A DNA stretch of 64,000 nt from Frischella perrara (lineage in GTDB: Bacteria; Pseudomonadota; Gammaproteobacteria; Enterobacterales; Orbaceae), in NCBI RefSeq assembly GCF_000807275.1, contig NZ_CP009056.1, forward strand, positions 310,001-374,000, written 5' to 3'. Both the position numbers and the translations under genes were made by a program. Of this stretch, positions 1 through 10,504 are shown in pieces; within the stretch, counting starts at the first letter, position 1, and every line of letters starts with the position of its first letter. The notes beneath the pieces are model-generated. The model made no database searches. It saw only the letters and a list, made by a program, of their open reading frames with translations, and was not told the origin of the DNA.

Positions 1-341
1 AACAAACCTTCAGATCGAAGAGAGGGTAGATGATTAATACTTGCCACATCAATACCTAATTCATTAGCAATAGTTTGTGCTTTTTTCGGCATGACGCCAG
101 CAATACGTATAACTTGGTAATTTTTGACCTGCCATGAAGACACAATAACAATTGGCATAGCTAGTTTATTTTGAAACTTAGAAACAAGAGTCTTATTTAA
201 CTTACGACCATAAATAATCCACCCAGTTTTGCCAGCATTGTAATCTAATGGCATGATTTCACAGCCATTTAATGATAATGGCAGTGCTTGCCAATTTTTA
301 ATATTTTCGGGTAAATCGTTAAAAGTTAATGTATAGGCCAT
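1..341 (-). CDS. serB: Phosphoserine phosphatase SerB, N-terminal part (runs off the window)
   Basis: SerB removes phosphate from O-phosphoserine in the last step of serine synthesis. The start codon is at 341 and reads MAYTLTFNDLPENIKNWQAL, followed by a MPLDYNAGKTGWIIYGR stretch that matches the N-terminal regulatory part of E. coli SerB (MPLDYHAGRSGWLLYGR). Only the first 113 codons are present. The catalytic HAD motif DxDxT lies just beyond the window edge and cannot be checked. The reading frame is open throughout. The gene is followed upstream by a 170-bp gap carrying the cycA terminator. Identification is by recalled similarity and is strong over this stretch. Confidence 0.88.
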   Translation of the reverse strand, partial: MAYTLTFNDLPENIKNWQALPLSLNGCEIMPLDYNAGKTGWIIYGRKLNKTLVSKFQNKLAMPIVIVSSWQVKNYQVIRIAGVMPKKAQTIANELGIDVASINHLPSLRSEGL

Positions 342-421
342 AATGTATTTAACAAGTCAATTAGTTTTTATAGTCAATTAATTTATCATAACATAAGCCA
401 TGAAAGTGCGTTACAAAAAGA

Positions 422-458
422 TAAATATAAAAAACAAAACCGCCAAACTATGGCGGTT
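422..458 (-). terminator. Rho-independent terminator of cycA
   Basis: An 8-bp stem (AACCGCCA at 438-445 pairing with TGGCGGTT at 451-458) with a 5-nt loop. Read on the minus strand it is followed by a T-rich run (TTTGTTTTTTATATTT). It lies about 55 bp past the cycA stop codon. Confidence 0.75.
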
Positions 459-511
459 ATGTGTTTGTAAAGAGTACATTGAGATAAATAGGCAACTGTA
501 CCGATAAAGGA

Positions 512-1915
512 TTAATTTGTTTGTTTTGTCTTACCAATTGCTCTATGAATGCCATAACTTATCGCTAAAATTAAAAACCAGATTGGCGTTGCTAATAGTG
601 CTTGTCGAGTATCGTTCTCGAAAGTTAATAAAACAATAACAAATGCAAAGAAAGCTAAGCAGATAAAACACATCATAATGCCACCTGGCATTTTAAATAA
701 TGATTGTTGATGAAGTTGCTGACGTTTTTTACGATATTGGATATAAGATAATAAAATTATTGACCATATAAACATAAATAAAATGGCGGATATTGTCGTT
801 ACAATCGTAAAAGCTGTCATAACATCAGGGACTAAGTAAATTAAAACAACCCCACTCAATAAGCAGAGGCAAGAGAACATTAATCCATTTGCGGGTACAA
901 ATCGCCTTGAAAGCCGTCCAAAAATTGAAGGTGCATCATTTTTTCGGGCCAATCCAAATAGCATACGACTTGTAGAGTAGATACCACTATTTGCTGAAGA
1001 TGCGGCAGATGTAAGAACAACAAAATTGATCAAACTGGCAGCAGCAGGTAATCCAATTAATGTAAACAATTCAACAAACGGGCTTTTATTTGCTGAAATA
1101 AAAACCCAAGGTGTAACTGTCATGATAATAATTAATGCAAACACATAAAAGAAAATAATGCGTAATGGGACAGAATTGATCGCACGAGGCAGATTTTTAG
1201 TTGGGTCTTGAGTTTCTGCAGCTGTGGTGCCAACTAACTCAATACCGACAAAGGCGAAAATTGCAATCTGGAAACCAGCAAAGAATCCCATCATGCCATT
1301 AGGGAAAAGACCGCCATATTGCCAAAGATTGCTCAAAGCTGCGGATGTATTGGTTTGTTCAGAATGATAGGATGTCAGTAATAAAATAATACCCACAACA
1401 ATTAATGCTAAAATTGCGATGATTTTTATCATCGAAAACCAAAATTCAGTTTCACCAAACATTTTTACCGTCAGTAGATTAAGTGATAACAGGACAAAAA
1501 TACAGATCAACATTGGTATCCATGCCTCTAAAGTTGGAAACCAATGCTGTGCATATCCAGCAATCGCTACAACATCAGCGATTCCAGTAATCACCCAACA
1601 AAACCAATAAGTCCAACCTGTAAAAAAGCCAGCCCATGGCCCTAACAAATCTGCTGCGAAATCACTAAACGATTTGTAATTTAAATTAGATAATAAGATC
1701 TCACCCATTGCTCGCATCACAAAGAATAGGATAAATCCAATAATCATATAGACAAAAATAATAGATGGACCTGCTAAACTAATCGTTTTGCCTGATCCCA
1801 TAAATAACCCTGTTCCGATAGCACCACTAATTGCAATCAATTGTATATGGCGATTAGATAGATTGCGTTTAAGTTTCTTTTCTTGTGAAGACCCAGTATT
1901 ATTAATGGAATTCAT
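512..1915 (-). CDS. cycA: D-serine/D-alanine/glycine:H+ symporter CycA (APC family)
   Basis: This 467-residue inner-membrane permease imports D-serine, D-alanine, glycine and D-cycloserine. It begins with a short cytoplasmic tail, then the APC-family signature RHIQLIAISGAIGTGLFMGS and about twelve hydrophobic segments. Long stretches (SLAGPSIIFVYMIIGF, GWTYWFCWV, FVGIELVGTTAAET, SSANSGIYSTSRMLFGLA) match E. coli CycA closely. Length agrees with the family (470 in E. coli). It stands alone, divergent from mltA, with its own terminator. Other amino-acid permeases of the family are alternatives but the CycA-specific match is strong. Confidence 0.93.
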   Translation of the reverse strand: MNSINNTGSSQEKKLKRNLSNRHIQLIAISGAIGTGLFMGSGKTISLAGPSIIFVYMIIGFILFFVMRAMGEILLSNLNYKSFSDFAADLLGPWAGFFTGWTYWFCWVITGIADVVAIAGYAQHWFPTLEAWIPMLICIFVLLSLNLLTVKMFGETEFWFSMIKIIAILALIVVGIILLLTSYHSEQTNTSAALSNLWQYGGLFPNGMMGFFAGFQIAIFAFVGIELVGTTAAETQDPTKNLPRAINSVPLRIIFFYVFALIIIMTVTPWVFISANKSPFVELFTLIGLPAAASLINFVVLTSAASSANSGIYSTSRMLFGLARKNDAPSIFGRLSRRFVPANGLMFSCLCLLSGVVLIYLVPDVMTAFTIVTTISAILFMFIWSIILLSYIQYRKKRQQLHQQSLFKMPGGIMMCFICLAFFAFVIVLLTFENDTRQALLATPIWFLILAISYGIHRAIGKTKQTN

Positions 1916-2099
1916 GGTATCTTTTTTCCTTAGTTAATGGTTTCATTGATTAACAGCCTTGAAATATTAAAGATAATAAATCTCTATTTCAATGTTTTTC
2001 TAAGATATTATTAAAATTTTTAAGGGTATATTCAAAAATATAATATTATGAATTGTATTATAAGGTTATCAATTATTTAGGCGAGACAGTGAGGTGTTA

Positions 2100-3185
2100 A
2101 TGGGGATAGGAAAGACATTAAACAATATAAATAAACTGGCGGTGAAATACATATTCTTCATTGTATTATTATCAGCATGTCACTATCAACCAACCCAACA
2201 AGGGCAGCAATATACCGATGGTAAATTATCTAAATTATATAATTTAACTTACCCTCAATTAGGTAGACCGGTTAATATTGATAGTTATTTAGAACAGGTT
2301 AAGCTCATTGAACAGTATTCACCTCAACTATTTCAAAAAAACAAAGTAATCTATGATGGAATTAATCAATGGATTATAAGAGGCTTAACAACAAATCAAC
2401 TTAATTTGGTCGGATTGAACAGTTATCAATTACAGGGCCAAGATAAATGGGGCAATGTCCTTTTAACAGGATATTATACACCAATTATGAAAGCGCGTCG
2501 TAAGCCTCAAGCTCAATACCATTATCCTTTATATGCAAAACCCATCAATTTTTCGAAACAATTACCTTCTCGATTAGAAATATATGAAGGGGCATTGGAT
2601 GGGCAAAAACTTGAAATAGCTTATACCGATTCATTAATAGATAATTTCATTATGGAAGTACAAGGTAGTGGATATATTGATTTTGAGGATGGCTTTCCAC
2701 CCATTTTCTTTAGCTATAATGGTAAAAATGGGCATCCCTATAAAAGTATTGGTCGGTTATTAATTGAACAAGGTGAAATCGATCGTCACAAAATATCAAT
2801 TCAGGCTATCAAGGCTTGGGCAGAGAAACAAGATGAACAAGTTGTTAAGAATTTATTGATCAAAAATGCCTCAGCTGTTTTTTTTGAACCACAAGGTAAT
2901 GCATTGGTGAGTGGTTCTACTGGAGTTCCATTAATTGCGCAAGCATCGGTTGCATCAGATCAAACAATTGTGCCGGCAGGTTCTGTATTACTTGTGGATA
3001 CCCCTTTATTGGATGACAAAGGAGTATATCGTGGACAGAGAGAATTAAGATTAATGATTGCTTTGGATATTGGTGGTGCGATTAGAAGACAACACCTAGA
3101 TATGTATCAAGGCATAGGTGAACAAGCGGGAAATCTGGCTGGTTACTATAATCACTATGGTCGAGTATGGTTAATTACACCCTAA
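2100..3185 (+). CDS. mltA: Membrane-bound lytic murein transglycosylase A (MltA)
   Basis: MltA is an outer-membrane lipoprotein that cleaves the MurNAc-GlcNAc bond of peptidoglycan, leaving 1,6-anhydro ends. The N-terminus has a short hydrophobic segment ending in the lipobox LLSAC. The conserved blocks GYYTPIMKARR, DNFIMEVQGSGYIDF and IALDIGGAIRRQHLDMYQGI are present; the last holds the aspartate expected to be catalytic. Length 361 agrees with E. coli (365). I chose ATG 2100, with GAGG at 2091-2094 just upstream; an in-frame GTG at 2094 would add two residues but overlaps that ribosome site. It is monocistronic and divergent from cycA. Confidence 0.93.
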   Translation: MGIGKTLNNINKLAVKYIFFIVLLSACHYQPTQQGQQYTDGKLSKLYNLTYPQLGRPVNIDSYLEQVKLIEQYSPQLFQKNKVIYDGINQWIIRGLTTNQLNLVGLNSYQLQGQDKWGNVLLTGYYTPIMKARRKPQAQYHYPLYAKPINFSKQLPSRLEIYEGALDGQKLEIAYTDSLIDNFIMEVQGSGYIDFEDGFPPIFFSYNGKNGHPYKSIGRLLIEQGEIDRHKISIQAIKAWAEKQDEQVVKNLLIKNASAVFFEPQGNALVSGSTGVPLIAQASVASDQTIVPAGSVLLVDTPLLDDKGVYRGQRELRLMIALDIGGAIRRQHLDMYQGIGEQAGNLAGYYNHYGRVWLITP

Positions 3186-3219
3186 AAATAATTAACTGCT
3201 AATTCCATAATTATATAAG

Positions 3220-3247
3220 AAAAGGGAATCTTGCATGATTCCCTTTT
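3220..3247. terminator. Bidirectional terminator between mltA and metG
   Basis: An 11-bp perfect stem (AAAAGGGAATC / GATTCCCTTTT) with the loop TTGCAT. The arms end in T-tracts on both strands, and the element sits between two convergent genes, so it can serve both. Confidence 0.8.
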
Positions 3248-3283
3248 AAAAGCTATATGTTTAGTTAGTGTAATCTAATTTAA

Positions 3284-5314
3284 TTAGCTAATTTTCATAC
3301 CAGGTTTAGCACCACAATCAGGAGATAATAGATATAAACCATCATCATCTTGTTTACCGCTAGCACATAGTACCATTCCTTGTGATATACCAAACCGCAT
3401 TTTACGTGGTGCAAGATTGGCAACCATAACAGTTAATTTTCCTTCAAGTTGTTTTGGATCTGGATAGGCACTACGAATTCCAGAAAATACATTACGAACC
3501 TCACCACCTAAGTCTAGTGTTAGTTGTAATAATTTATCAGAACCTTCGACCAAATTAGCTTCTTTGATTAATGCAACACGCAAATCAATTTTGGCAAAAT
3601 CATCAAAATTGATTGTTTCTGCAATAGGTTGTTGCTCAATAGTACTAGCTGGTTGAGTCGGGGTATTTAATAGTGATTTAGTTTCATCAATCATTTGTTC
3701 AATATTCGTCATTTCAATACGAGTAAATAATGCTTTAAATTTATTAATACTATGATTTATTAATGGTTGACCAATAGTATCCCATTCTAAGGTTGTGTTT
3801 AAGAAAGATTCGCTGCGTTGACTTAACGCCGGGATTACTGGTGTAAGGTAAGTCATAAGAATACGGAAGAAATTAATTCCCAAAGAACAGATATCTTGTA
3901 ATAACTGATCTTGGCCTTCTTGCTTAGCTACAATCCAAGGCGCTTTTTCGTCAATAAAACGATTTGCTTCATCGGCCAAGGCCATAATTTCTCGTATGGC
4001 TTTACCTAATTCTCTTGCTTCAAAATATTCACCAATAATAACGCTTTTTTGACAAAATAGATCATACAAGTCTTGGTCTAAAACAGTTTGAGATAATTTA
4101 CCATCGAAACGCTTATTGATGAAACCGGCACAACGTGAAGCTATGTTTACGACTTTATTGACTATATCACTATTAACGCGTTGTACAAAATCTTCAAGAT
4201 TAAGATCGATATCATCAATTGCTGCTGATGATTTAGCCGCATAATAGTAGCGTAAGCAATCAGGGTCGAGATATTTTAGATAAGTATTCGCTTGAATGAA
4301 TGTACCTCTTGATTTGGACATTTTCGCGCCATCAACAGTAACATAACCATGAACAAATATATTGCTAGGCTTACGATATTGGCTACCTTCAAGCATTGCA
4401 GGCCAAAATAAACTATGGAAATAAACAATGTCTTTGCCGATAAAGTGATACAATTCAGTGGTGGAGTCTTTTTGCCAAAAATCATTAAAAGAAACATGAG
4501 GCGTTCGATCGCAATAATTTTTAAAAGATCCCATATAGCCAATTGGTGCATCCAACCAAACATAAAAGTACTTACCTGGAGCATCAGGAATTTCAAAACC
4601 AAAATAGGGTGCATCACGACTAATGTCCCAAGGTTGTAAACCTGATTCAAACCATTCTTGCATTTTATTAGCAACTTGTGCTTGTAAAGAACCAGAACGA
4701 ATCCAATCTTGCAACATAGCTTTAAACTCTGGCAAATCGAAGAAATAATGCTCGGAATCTTTTATAATTGGTGTCGCACCAGAAATAACAGATTTAGGAT
4801 TAATTAAATCAATTGGACTATAAGTTGCACTACATACCTCGCAGTTATCACCATATTGATCAGGCGATTTACATTTAGGGCAGGTACCTTTAACAAAACG
4901 GTCAGGTAAAAACATCTGTTTTTCAGGATCATACAGTTGTGAAATGACCTTAGTTCTAATGTAACCATTATTTTTTAACCGATCATAAATCAGTTCAGAT
5001 AGTTCACGGTTTTCAGGACTATGTGTTGAATGATAATTATCAAAACTAATATTAAAACCTGTAAAATCATGGAGGTGTTCATGCTTAACTTGATCAATTA
5101 ACTGCTCAGGCGTAATACCTAATTGTTCCGCTTTAAGCATAATTGGTGTGCCATGTGCATCATCAGCACAAATAAAATAGATTTCATGACCACGCATGCG
5201 TTGATAACGAACCCATACGTCGGCTTGAATATGCTCAAGCATATGACCTAAATGAATTGAGCCATTTGCATAAGGCAGGGCACACGTTACCAGAATTCTA
5301 CGTTTGTCAGTCAT
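3284..5314 (-). CDS. metG: Methionyl-tRNA synthetase
   Basis: Class I aminoacyl-tRNA synthetase charging tRNA-Met, 676 residues, same length as E. coli MetG. The Rossmann fold begins with [11 protein letters not shown] (HIGH-type motif HLGH at residues 21-24). A zinc knuckle with CPKC and CEVC pairs follows at about residues 145-161, and the KMSKS loop ([11 protein letters not shown]) is present. The anticodon-binding helical domain follows. The C-terminal ~110 residues ([19 protein letters not shown] to the end) are the EMAPII-like tRNA-binding and dimerisation domain. It is divergent from mrp, as in E. coli, where metG and mrp are also adjacent and divergent. Confidence 0.97.
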   Translation of the reverse strand: MTDKRRILVTCALPYANGSIHLGHMLEHIQADVWVRYQRMRGHEIYFICADDAHGTPIMLKAEQLGITPEQLIDQVKHEHLHDFTGFNISFDNYHSTHSPENRELSELIYDRLKNNGYIRTKVISQLYDPEKQMFLPDRFVKGTCPKCKSPDQYGDNCEVCSATYSPIDLINPKSVISGATPIIKDSEHYFFDLPEFKAMLQDWIRSGSLQAQVANKMQEWFESGLQPWDISRDAPYFGFEIPDAPGKYFYVWLDAPIGYMGSFKNYCDRTPHVSFNDFWQKDSTTELYHFIGKDIVYFHSLFWPAMLEGSQYRKPSNIFVHGYVTVDGAKMSKSRGTFIQANTYLKYLDPDCLRYYYAAKSSAAIDDIDLNLEDFVQRVNSDIVNKVVNIASRCAGFINKRFDGKLSQTVLDQDLYDLFCQKSVIIGEYFEARELGKAIREIMALADEANRFIDEKAPWIVAKQEGQDQLLQDICSLGINFFRILMTYLTPVIPALSQRSESFLNTTLEWDTIGQPLINHSINKFKALFTRIEMTNIEQMIDETKSLLNTPTQPASTIEQQPIAETINFDDFAKIDLRVALIKEANLVEGSDKLLQLTLDLGGEVRNVFSGIRSAYPDPKQLEGKLTVMVANLAPRKMRFGISQGMVLCASGKQDDDGLYLLSPDCGAKPGMKIS

Positions 5315-5512
5315 CTTTGATACCTTTTGATTTTTTGTTGCTTCAGGATTATATATTAAGGATATTGATATTATGCTCCGCTCAATATTCCTGCAAGAGA
5401 TATTTGAGCAAATAATCTGTAAATACTACAACAAACATAGGATTATCGCTAGATTTGTGCCATAATTTGCACTAATAAAATCATAAATAGTTTGATTATC
5501 AGGTTAGTTACT

Positions 5513-6598
5513 ATGTCTGTTATCGATATTTCTCCCATTAAATCAATCTTATCTGAATTTACCCATCCCACATTAGCTAAGAATTTGCTTGAACTTAATG
5601 CTATAAAAAAATGTAGTTGGGAAGAAAATGAATTAATTATTAAATTAGTAATGCCTTTTCCATGGCAGACTGCATTTGATGTGTTACAACAAGAAACGAC
5701 CGACAAAATCCTAAAACAGACTCATGCTAAAGCAATTCGTTGGTCTATTAATTATGACATTGCAACATTAAAACGGGCTAATGAACAGCAAGCAATAAAA
5801 AATGTCAAAAATATAATTGCAATCAGTTCAGGAAAAGGGGGTGTGGGTAAATCTTCCACAGCGGTCAACTTGGCGCTAGCTTTACAACAAGAAGGGGCAA
5901 AAGTTGGTTTACTTGATGCTGATATCTATGGTCCTTCCATACCTACAATGTTAGGGACAGTCGATCAGCATCCTCTCACACCAGATAATCAGCACATGAC
6001 ACCTATTATGGCATATGGTTTAGCTACGAATTCAATCGGTTATTTAGTTGAACAAGGTAATGCTATGGTATGGCGTGGACCAATGGCAAGTAAAGCTCTA
6101 TTACAAATGCTTAATGATACTTTATGGCCTGAACTAGATTACTTAGTCATTGATATGCCACCCGGTACAGGTGATATCCAACTTACTTTAGCCCAAAGCA
6201 TACCAGTAACAGCCAGTGTGATTGTTACAACACCACAAGATATTGCATTAATTGATGCACAAAAAGGGATCGCGATGTTTAATAAAGTTAATATTCCTAC
6301 ACTGGGTATTATTGAAAACATGAGTTATCACATTTGTGAGAATTGTGGTCATCACGAGACAATTTTTGGAGAAAATGGTGCTCAAGAATTAGCCCAACAG
6401 TATCATACTTCATTGCTGGGTCAAATCCCTTTACACCGATCATTACGACAAGACTTAGATCAAGGACAACCAACGGTTATTAAACAGCCGGATAGTGAAT
6501 TTGCTAATTTATATCGTCAAGTTGCTGATCGAATTGCTTCAGCCCTTTATTTTCAAGGGAAAGTCATCCTTCCCGATATTTCAATTCGAACGATATAA
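5513..6598 (+). CDS. mrp: Iron-sulfur carrier protein Mrp/ApbC (P-loop ATPase)
   Basis: Mrp binds and transfers Fe-S clusters to apo-proteins in the cytoplasm. The N-terminal ~95 residues are a MIP18/DUF59-type domain (FTHPTLAKNLLELNAI). This is followed by the deviant Walker A SSGKGGVGKSSTAVNLA, the Mrp signature YGPSIPTMLG, the Walker B region DYLVIDMPPGTGD, and the CENC cysteine pair that bridges the cluster in the dimer. I chose ATG 5513 because it aligns with the known N-terminus and has AGG upstream; a TTG at 5492 would add seven unsupported residues. Length 361 is close to E. coli (369). Confidence 0.94.
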   Translation: MSVIDISPIKSILSEFTHPTLAKNLLELNAIKKCSWEENELIIKLVMPFPWQTAFDVLQQETTDKILKQTHAKAIRWSINYDIATLKRANEQQAIKNVKNIIAISSGKGGVGKSSTAVNLALALQQEGAKVGLLDADIYGPSIPTMLGTVDQHPLTPDNQHMTPIMAYGLATNSIGYLVEQGNAMVWRGPMASKALLQMLNDTLWPELDYLVIDMPPGTGDIQLTLAQSIPVTASVIVTTPQDIALIDAQKGIAMFNKVNIPTLGIIENMSYHICENCGHHETIFGENGAQELAQQYHTSLLGQIPLHRSLRQDLDQGQPTVIKQPDSEFANLYRQVADRIASALYFQGKVILPDISIRTI

Positions 6599-6616
6599 TC
6601 AAATTTTTCTCATGCC

Positions 6617-6644
6617 ATAGCATTGTAATTTAAACCAATGCTAT
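6617..6644. terminator. Stem-loop between convergent mrp and the DUF486 gene
   Basis: ATAGCATTG (6617-6625) pairs with CAATGCTAT (6636-6644) across a 10-nt loop. It lies between two converging genes. No clean T-tract follows on either strand, so termination is a guess from position. Confidence 0.4.
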
Positions 6645-6677
6645 TGCTCATTATTCAATTTGAGAAAAGCTCAGTAA

Positions 6678-7031
6678 TTAATTAAAAATCTTGTCTCTAA
6701 ACATAAAAAATACAGCCCCTAACAAGCATAGCCCTGCCCAAATATAATCCATTTTAAATGGTTCTTTTAATATAAGAAGTGAGAAAGGGATAAAAATGCT
6801 CAAACTTAAGACTTCTTGGATGATTTTTAACTGCCCAGCAGTTGCCACTTCATAACCAATGCGGTTAGCGGGTACTTGTAATAGGTACTCAAATAATGCG
6901 ATACCCCAACTAACTAATGCTGCTACAATCCAAGTTTTATTATTTAAATATTTCAAATGACCGTACCAAGCAAAAGTCATAAACATATTACTTAAGGTCA
7001 ACATACCAATGGTTATATAAATAGGATTCAT
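6678..7031 (-). CDS. DUF486-family small membrane protein (DMT superfamily)
   Basis: A 117-residue, four-helix membrane protein. The motif run FMTFAWYGHLK, LFEYLLQVPANRIG and IIQEVLSLSIFIPFSLLILKEP is typical of DUF486, a family related in fold to EamA/SMR drug-metabolite transporters but without an established substrate. I start at ATG 7031 because family members begin near NPIYITIGMLTLSN; a TTG at 7070 would add a 13-residue extension. No clear Shine-Dalgarno sequence precedes 7031, so the start is uncertain. It is followed upstream by another small four-helix exporter gene in the same orientation (7250-7567). Function unknown. Confidence 0.72.
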   Translation of the reverse strand: MNPIYITIGMLTLSNMFMTFAWYGHLKYLNNKTWIVAALVSWGIALFEYLLQVPANRIGYEVATAGQLKIIQEVLSLSIFIPFSLLILKEPFKMDYIWAGLCLLGAVFFMFRDKIFN

Positions 7032-7249
7032 GACAAAAATGCTTGGAAAAGAAATTAATTTATCAATCAATCACTATAGTGCAACCTAAACCAACATACA
7101 ATCAAACATCATATTAACGTGCTGATTTTTAACTTAATATTCACTATTATTTGAATTTTCAATATGTTAATTTTTGCGCTAATTGATTTATATTTGATTC
7201 AGCCAATCGTTATAAATTCTAATAACTGCTCATCAAGTTATTACTTTTA

Positions 7250-7567
7250 TTATGAAGTTAATTTCAACCCGATAATACCGATTACAATTAAAATCAAGCA
7301 GATCAGGCGGATTGGGTTAATAGATTCATTGAATATCAGAATACCTAATGCGGTTGCACCTAACGTGCCGATACTAGTCCATACAGCATAAGCGGTACCC
7401 ATCGGTAAATTTTTCATGGCTTGTGAGAGTAATAAAAAACTACAAGACATAGTAATTAGTGTAATAATGCTTGGAATCAAACGAGTAAAACCTTCACTAT
7501 ATTTCAAGCAAATAACCCAAATCACTTCAAAAATACCTGCAATAATTAAATATACCCAAGCTACCAT
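7250..7567 (-). CDS. sugE: SMR-family guanidinium exporter Gdx/SugE-like
   Basis: A 105-residue four-helix protein of the small multidrug resistance family; the Gdx/SugE branch exports guanidinium in exchange for protons as a dual-topology dimer. The essential membrane glutamate is in FEVIW (residue 14). The stretches LPMGTAYAVWTSIGTLGA and PIRLICLILIVIGIIGLKL closely match E. coli SugE. AAGGAAGGAA sits just upstream of the start. I looked for a guanidine riboswitch upstream and saw none. A general quaternary-ammonium exporter is the alternative. Confidence 0.88.
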   Translation of the reverse strand: MVAWVYLIIAGIFEVIWVICLKYSEGFTRLIPSIITLITMSCSFLLLSQAMKNLPMGTAYAVWTSIGTLGATALGILIFNESINPIRLICLILIVIGIIGLKLTS

Positions 7568-7945
7568 GACACTTATTCCTTCCTTAATCGGCTTAGAATA
7601 TTAACATTTTTTAAATGAATTGTCCTACCTAATAGCAATAACTAGTTTACTTAATATTGAGTAATGATGTCATTTATAAGTCTTAATGATTAAAAACCTA
7701 AACGGTTTAATTGTTCAAGTAACACATTGAAATATATGTACTTTTCATCAATAAAGATGTATAACTAATAAAAAGTGATGAATTTATCATAGCGATCAAT
7801 TGAATTTATTAAAATAATTAACTCAAAATCAAACTTAATACTTAGGAAAGCATTTTAAATACTAAGCTCAGAATCTATTTATCAAACAAGCAATCACCTG
7901 TTAGAATACAAAGAATTATAGAAACTATTGCTTGGAGTAAAGCAA
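7568..7945. other. AT-rich intergenic region between sugE and dcd
   Basis: About 380 bp between two divergent genes, with no open frame and no recognisable RNA. It should hold the promoters for sugE (leftward) and dcd (rightward), but no convincing -35/-10 pair or operator could be fixed by eye. Confidence 0.5.
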
Positions 7946-8527
7946 ATGAGATTATGTGATCGTGATATCGAAGCATATTTAGCTGAAGGAACGCTGAAAA
8001 TTAGCCCGGAACCACAACCTAATAGTATTAATGGTGCAACGGTTGATGTTAGATTGGGGAATCAATTCCGAACTTTCCGAGAACATACTGCACCTTTCAT
8101 TGATTTGAGCGGTCCTAAAGAGGACGTCTCATTAGCACTTGAACGTGTCATGGGTGAAGAAATAATTCTAGCGGATGGAGAGGCTTTTTATTTACATCCC
8201 GGTGAGTTGGCATTAGCTGTGACCTTAGAATCTGTATCAATTCCTGATACCTTAGTAGGTTGGTTAGATGGTCGCTCATCACTTGCACGTCTTGGTTTAA
8301 TGGTGCATGTAACGGCTCATCGAATAGATCCCGGTTGGGAAGGGCAAATCGTATTAGAATTTTATAATTCGGGTAAATTACCTTTAGCTTTAAGACCCGG
8401 AATGACGATTGGTGCGCTAAGTTTTGAAATCTTAACAGGTCCAGCAGCAAGACCATATAACCGTCGTCGAGATGCTAAATATAAAGGTCAACAAGGTGCG
8501 GTTGCCAGTCGAATAGACAAAGATTAA
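7946..8527 (+). CDS. dcd: dCTP deaminase
   Basis: Deaminates dCTP to dUTP, the main route to dTMP in enteric bacteria; a cytoplasmic trimer. The 193-residue protein from ATG 7946 ([12 protein letters not shown]) equals E. coli Dcd in length. It carries the diagnostic [17 protein letters not shown], the active-site block [28 protein letters not shown] with the catalytic glutamate, and the C-terminal [14 protein letters not shown] at 7928 would add six residues and leave GGAG (7933-7936) inside the gene, so ATG 7946 is preferred. asmA follows 22 bp downstream, the same order as in E. coli. Confidence 0.95.
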   Translation: MRLCDRDIEAYLAEGTLKISPEPQPNSINGATVDVRLGNQFRTFREHTAPFIDLSGPKEDVSLALERVMGEEIILADGEAFYLHPGELALAVTLESVSIPDTLVGWLDGRSSLARLGLMVHVTAHRIDPGWEGQIVLEFYNSGKLPLALRPGMTIGALSFEILTGPAARPYNRRRDAKYKGQQGAVASRIDKD

Positions 8528-8549
8528 GTAAGAGAAAGAGGGTGTGGAT

Positions 8550-10469
8550 ATGATCAAAAAGATATTGTTGACGTTATTAATCTTAATAATTCTTGCTGTT
8601 GCAGGTATTATAGCTTTAGTGGTTTTTGTTAATCCGAATCATTTTAAAGGATTCATCTCTGAAACTGTAAAAGATAAAACAGGTTATGAATTAACCATTG
8701 ATGGTGATTTACGTTGGCATATATGGCCACAGATCAGCATACTTACAGATTCCGTTAAACTTGAAGATGAAGGGGCAAAAAAACCATTATTAACGGCTGA
8801 TAATATGCGTCTTGATGTTGAATTATTCCCTTTATTCTCTAAACAACTTGCAGTTAAAAATGTACTGGTAAAATCAGCAATTATTAATATTTCTGATGAA
8901 AGTAAAGGTCAAGTTGCCAAAAAAAGCAAACCAACTACGACAGTTAACCAAAATAAAACTGAACAAAATCAGAATGCAAAATCTAAGTGGTCATTTACAT
9001 TAAATAAACTCGAAATAGCAGATAGTACCGTTGTTTATCAACAAGGTAAAGATTTCATCAATTTTAGAGATATCAATATTAAGATTGAACAAAATGGCGA
9101 TAAAAATGTTGCATTAGATTTAAGTGGTAGTGTTAATCGTGATCAACAAGATTTTATATATTCATTAAATGCTAATGTTGATTTGACCCATTTCCCGGAT
9201 AACGCTAAATTAGATTTACATAAATTGGATTATGTCTATAAAGGTGTTGGTGTTCCTGCACAGCAACTAAAAGGGCAAATAAGTGCAAAATTTGATTATC
9301 AAAAATCACCGATGATTTTAAGTAGCGATAATTTCGTTTTGACAGTTAATGACAATAAAATAACCGGTAAAATAAAAGCAAATCTTGATAAAAAACCAAA
9401 TATTGAAGGCTCATTTGCATCAGATAAAATAGATCTAACTTCTTTCTTATCATCAAGTAATTCCAGTAATGATAAAAATAACTCTCGCCAAGCCACTCAA
9501 AAACAACCTGTTGTTTCCAGTGCTCGGACTAAAGGTAATGAACTGGCATTTTTAAACAGTTTCGATGCTAATTTTGTTTATAAAATTAAAGAAATAGTCA
9601 TTAACAAGTTGGCTTTAAATAATTTTGTAATTAATGCGCAAAATAAAAATGGTGTGGCAAATATTAATAATGTTGATCTTGATGTAGCTAATGGACATAT
9701 TAATGCTAATGGTATTGCCAATGGTAAACTTCCAACAGCATCAATCAAATTGGCGACTAAAATTGCGAATATTGATTTAGGTAGTTTATTTCGTCAATTG
9801 GAGATTGTGAATGACTTTAAAGGTCAGTTCAACGCCAATGGAAATATTACTGCTGATACGATTAATCCGGAGAAAATTATTACTTCTCTAACGGGTAATT
9901 TAGATATAGTTGTGAATAATGCCAGACTTGATAATCTGAATATCCAACAGATCGTGCAAAGTGCAATCGCTAGCTATTACAAAAAAGCCATAACAACCGA
10001 AGATTATCAAAAATACACTGAATTAAATGAAGTAAGTGCTTATGCTAATCTTAGCAATGGCGATATGAATATTTCTTCGCTTAAAGCATCATCGGCTACG
10101 TTAGATCTTGATGGTAATGGACGAGTTGGCTTAGCTAAGCGTGATTTAGATATAATGTTAGAGGCTAAAATTCTTAGTGGTTGGAATCAAGATAGTAAAA
10201 CTATTCAAAAATTACAAAACGTTACAATTCCATTACGTATTTATGGTAATTTTAATGAATTACATTATCAAATTAAGCCGGAACAACTGATCAATGCTTT
10301 ACTAAGTGATAAATTACAAAATGAACTTGGTAAGTTTAAGGATCGTCTCAAAAATGCAACACAAAATAATGATAACGGTGATGCGAGAGATGATAACTCA
10401 GGTGATAATAAACAAAAAATCAAAGAGTTATTTGGCGATTTTATTAATAAGCATAAAGATAAAAAATAG
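8550..10469 (+). CDS. asmA: AsmA-family inner-membrane-anchored periplasmic protein
   Basis: A 639-residue protein with one N-terminal membrane anchor (ILLTLLILIILAVAGIIALVVFV) and a long periplasmic beta-rich body. AsmA relatives are thought to be bridge-like lipid transporters affecting outer-membrane biogenesis. Typical AsmA features are NPNHFKGFISETVKDKTGYEL near the start and DLDVANGHINANGIANG in the C-terminal AsmA domain. A low-complexity Lys/Asn/Gln stretch and a charged Asn/Asp/Lys-rich tail are organism-specific. ATG 8550 follows AGAGGG; a GTG at 8544 would add two residues. It is probably cotranscribed with dcd and ends at a strong terminator. Confidence 0.88.
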   Translation: MIKKILLTLLILIILAVAGIIALVVFVNPNHFKGFISETVKDKTGYELTIDGDLRWHIWPQISILTDSVKLEDEGAKKPLLTADNMRLDVELFPLFSKQLAVKNVLVKSAIINISDESKGQVAKKSKPTTTVNQNKTEQNQNAKSKWSFTLNKLEIADSTVVYQQGKDFINFRDINIKIEQNGDKNVALDLSGSVNRDQQDFIYSLNANVDLTHFPDNAKLDLHKLDYVYKGVGVPAQQLKGQISAKFDYQKSPMILSSDNFVLTVNDNKITGKIKANLDKKPNIEGSFASDKIDLTSFLSSSNSSNDKNNSRQATQKQPVVSSARTKGNELAFLNSFDANFVYKIKEIVINKLALNNFVINAQNKNGVANINNVDLDVANGHINANGIANGKLPTASIKLATKIANIDLGSLFRQLEIVNDFKGQFNANGNITADTINPEKIITSLTGNLDIVVNNARLDNLNIQQIVQSAIASYYKKAITTEDYQKYTELNEVSAYANLSNGDMNISSLKASSATLDLDGNGRVGLAKRDLDIMLEAKILSGWNQDSKTIQKLQNVTIPLRIYGNFNELHYQIKPEQLINALLSDKLQNELGKFKDRLKNATQNNDNGDARDDNSGDNKQKIKELFGDFINKHKDKK

Positions 10470-10504
10470 TTATTCAGTTTAAATCAAGAAATTACTGCTA
10501 AAGC

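Noticed and set aside
7568-7700. Guanidine riboswitch (mini-ykkC/guanidine-II) before the sugE-like gene
   Set aside because: No pair of GC-rich hairpins with ACGR loops could be found on the minus strand upstream of the gene; the region is AT-rich and unstructured.
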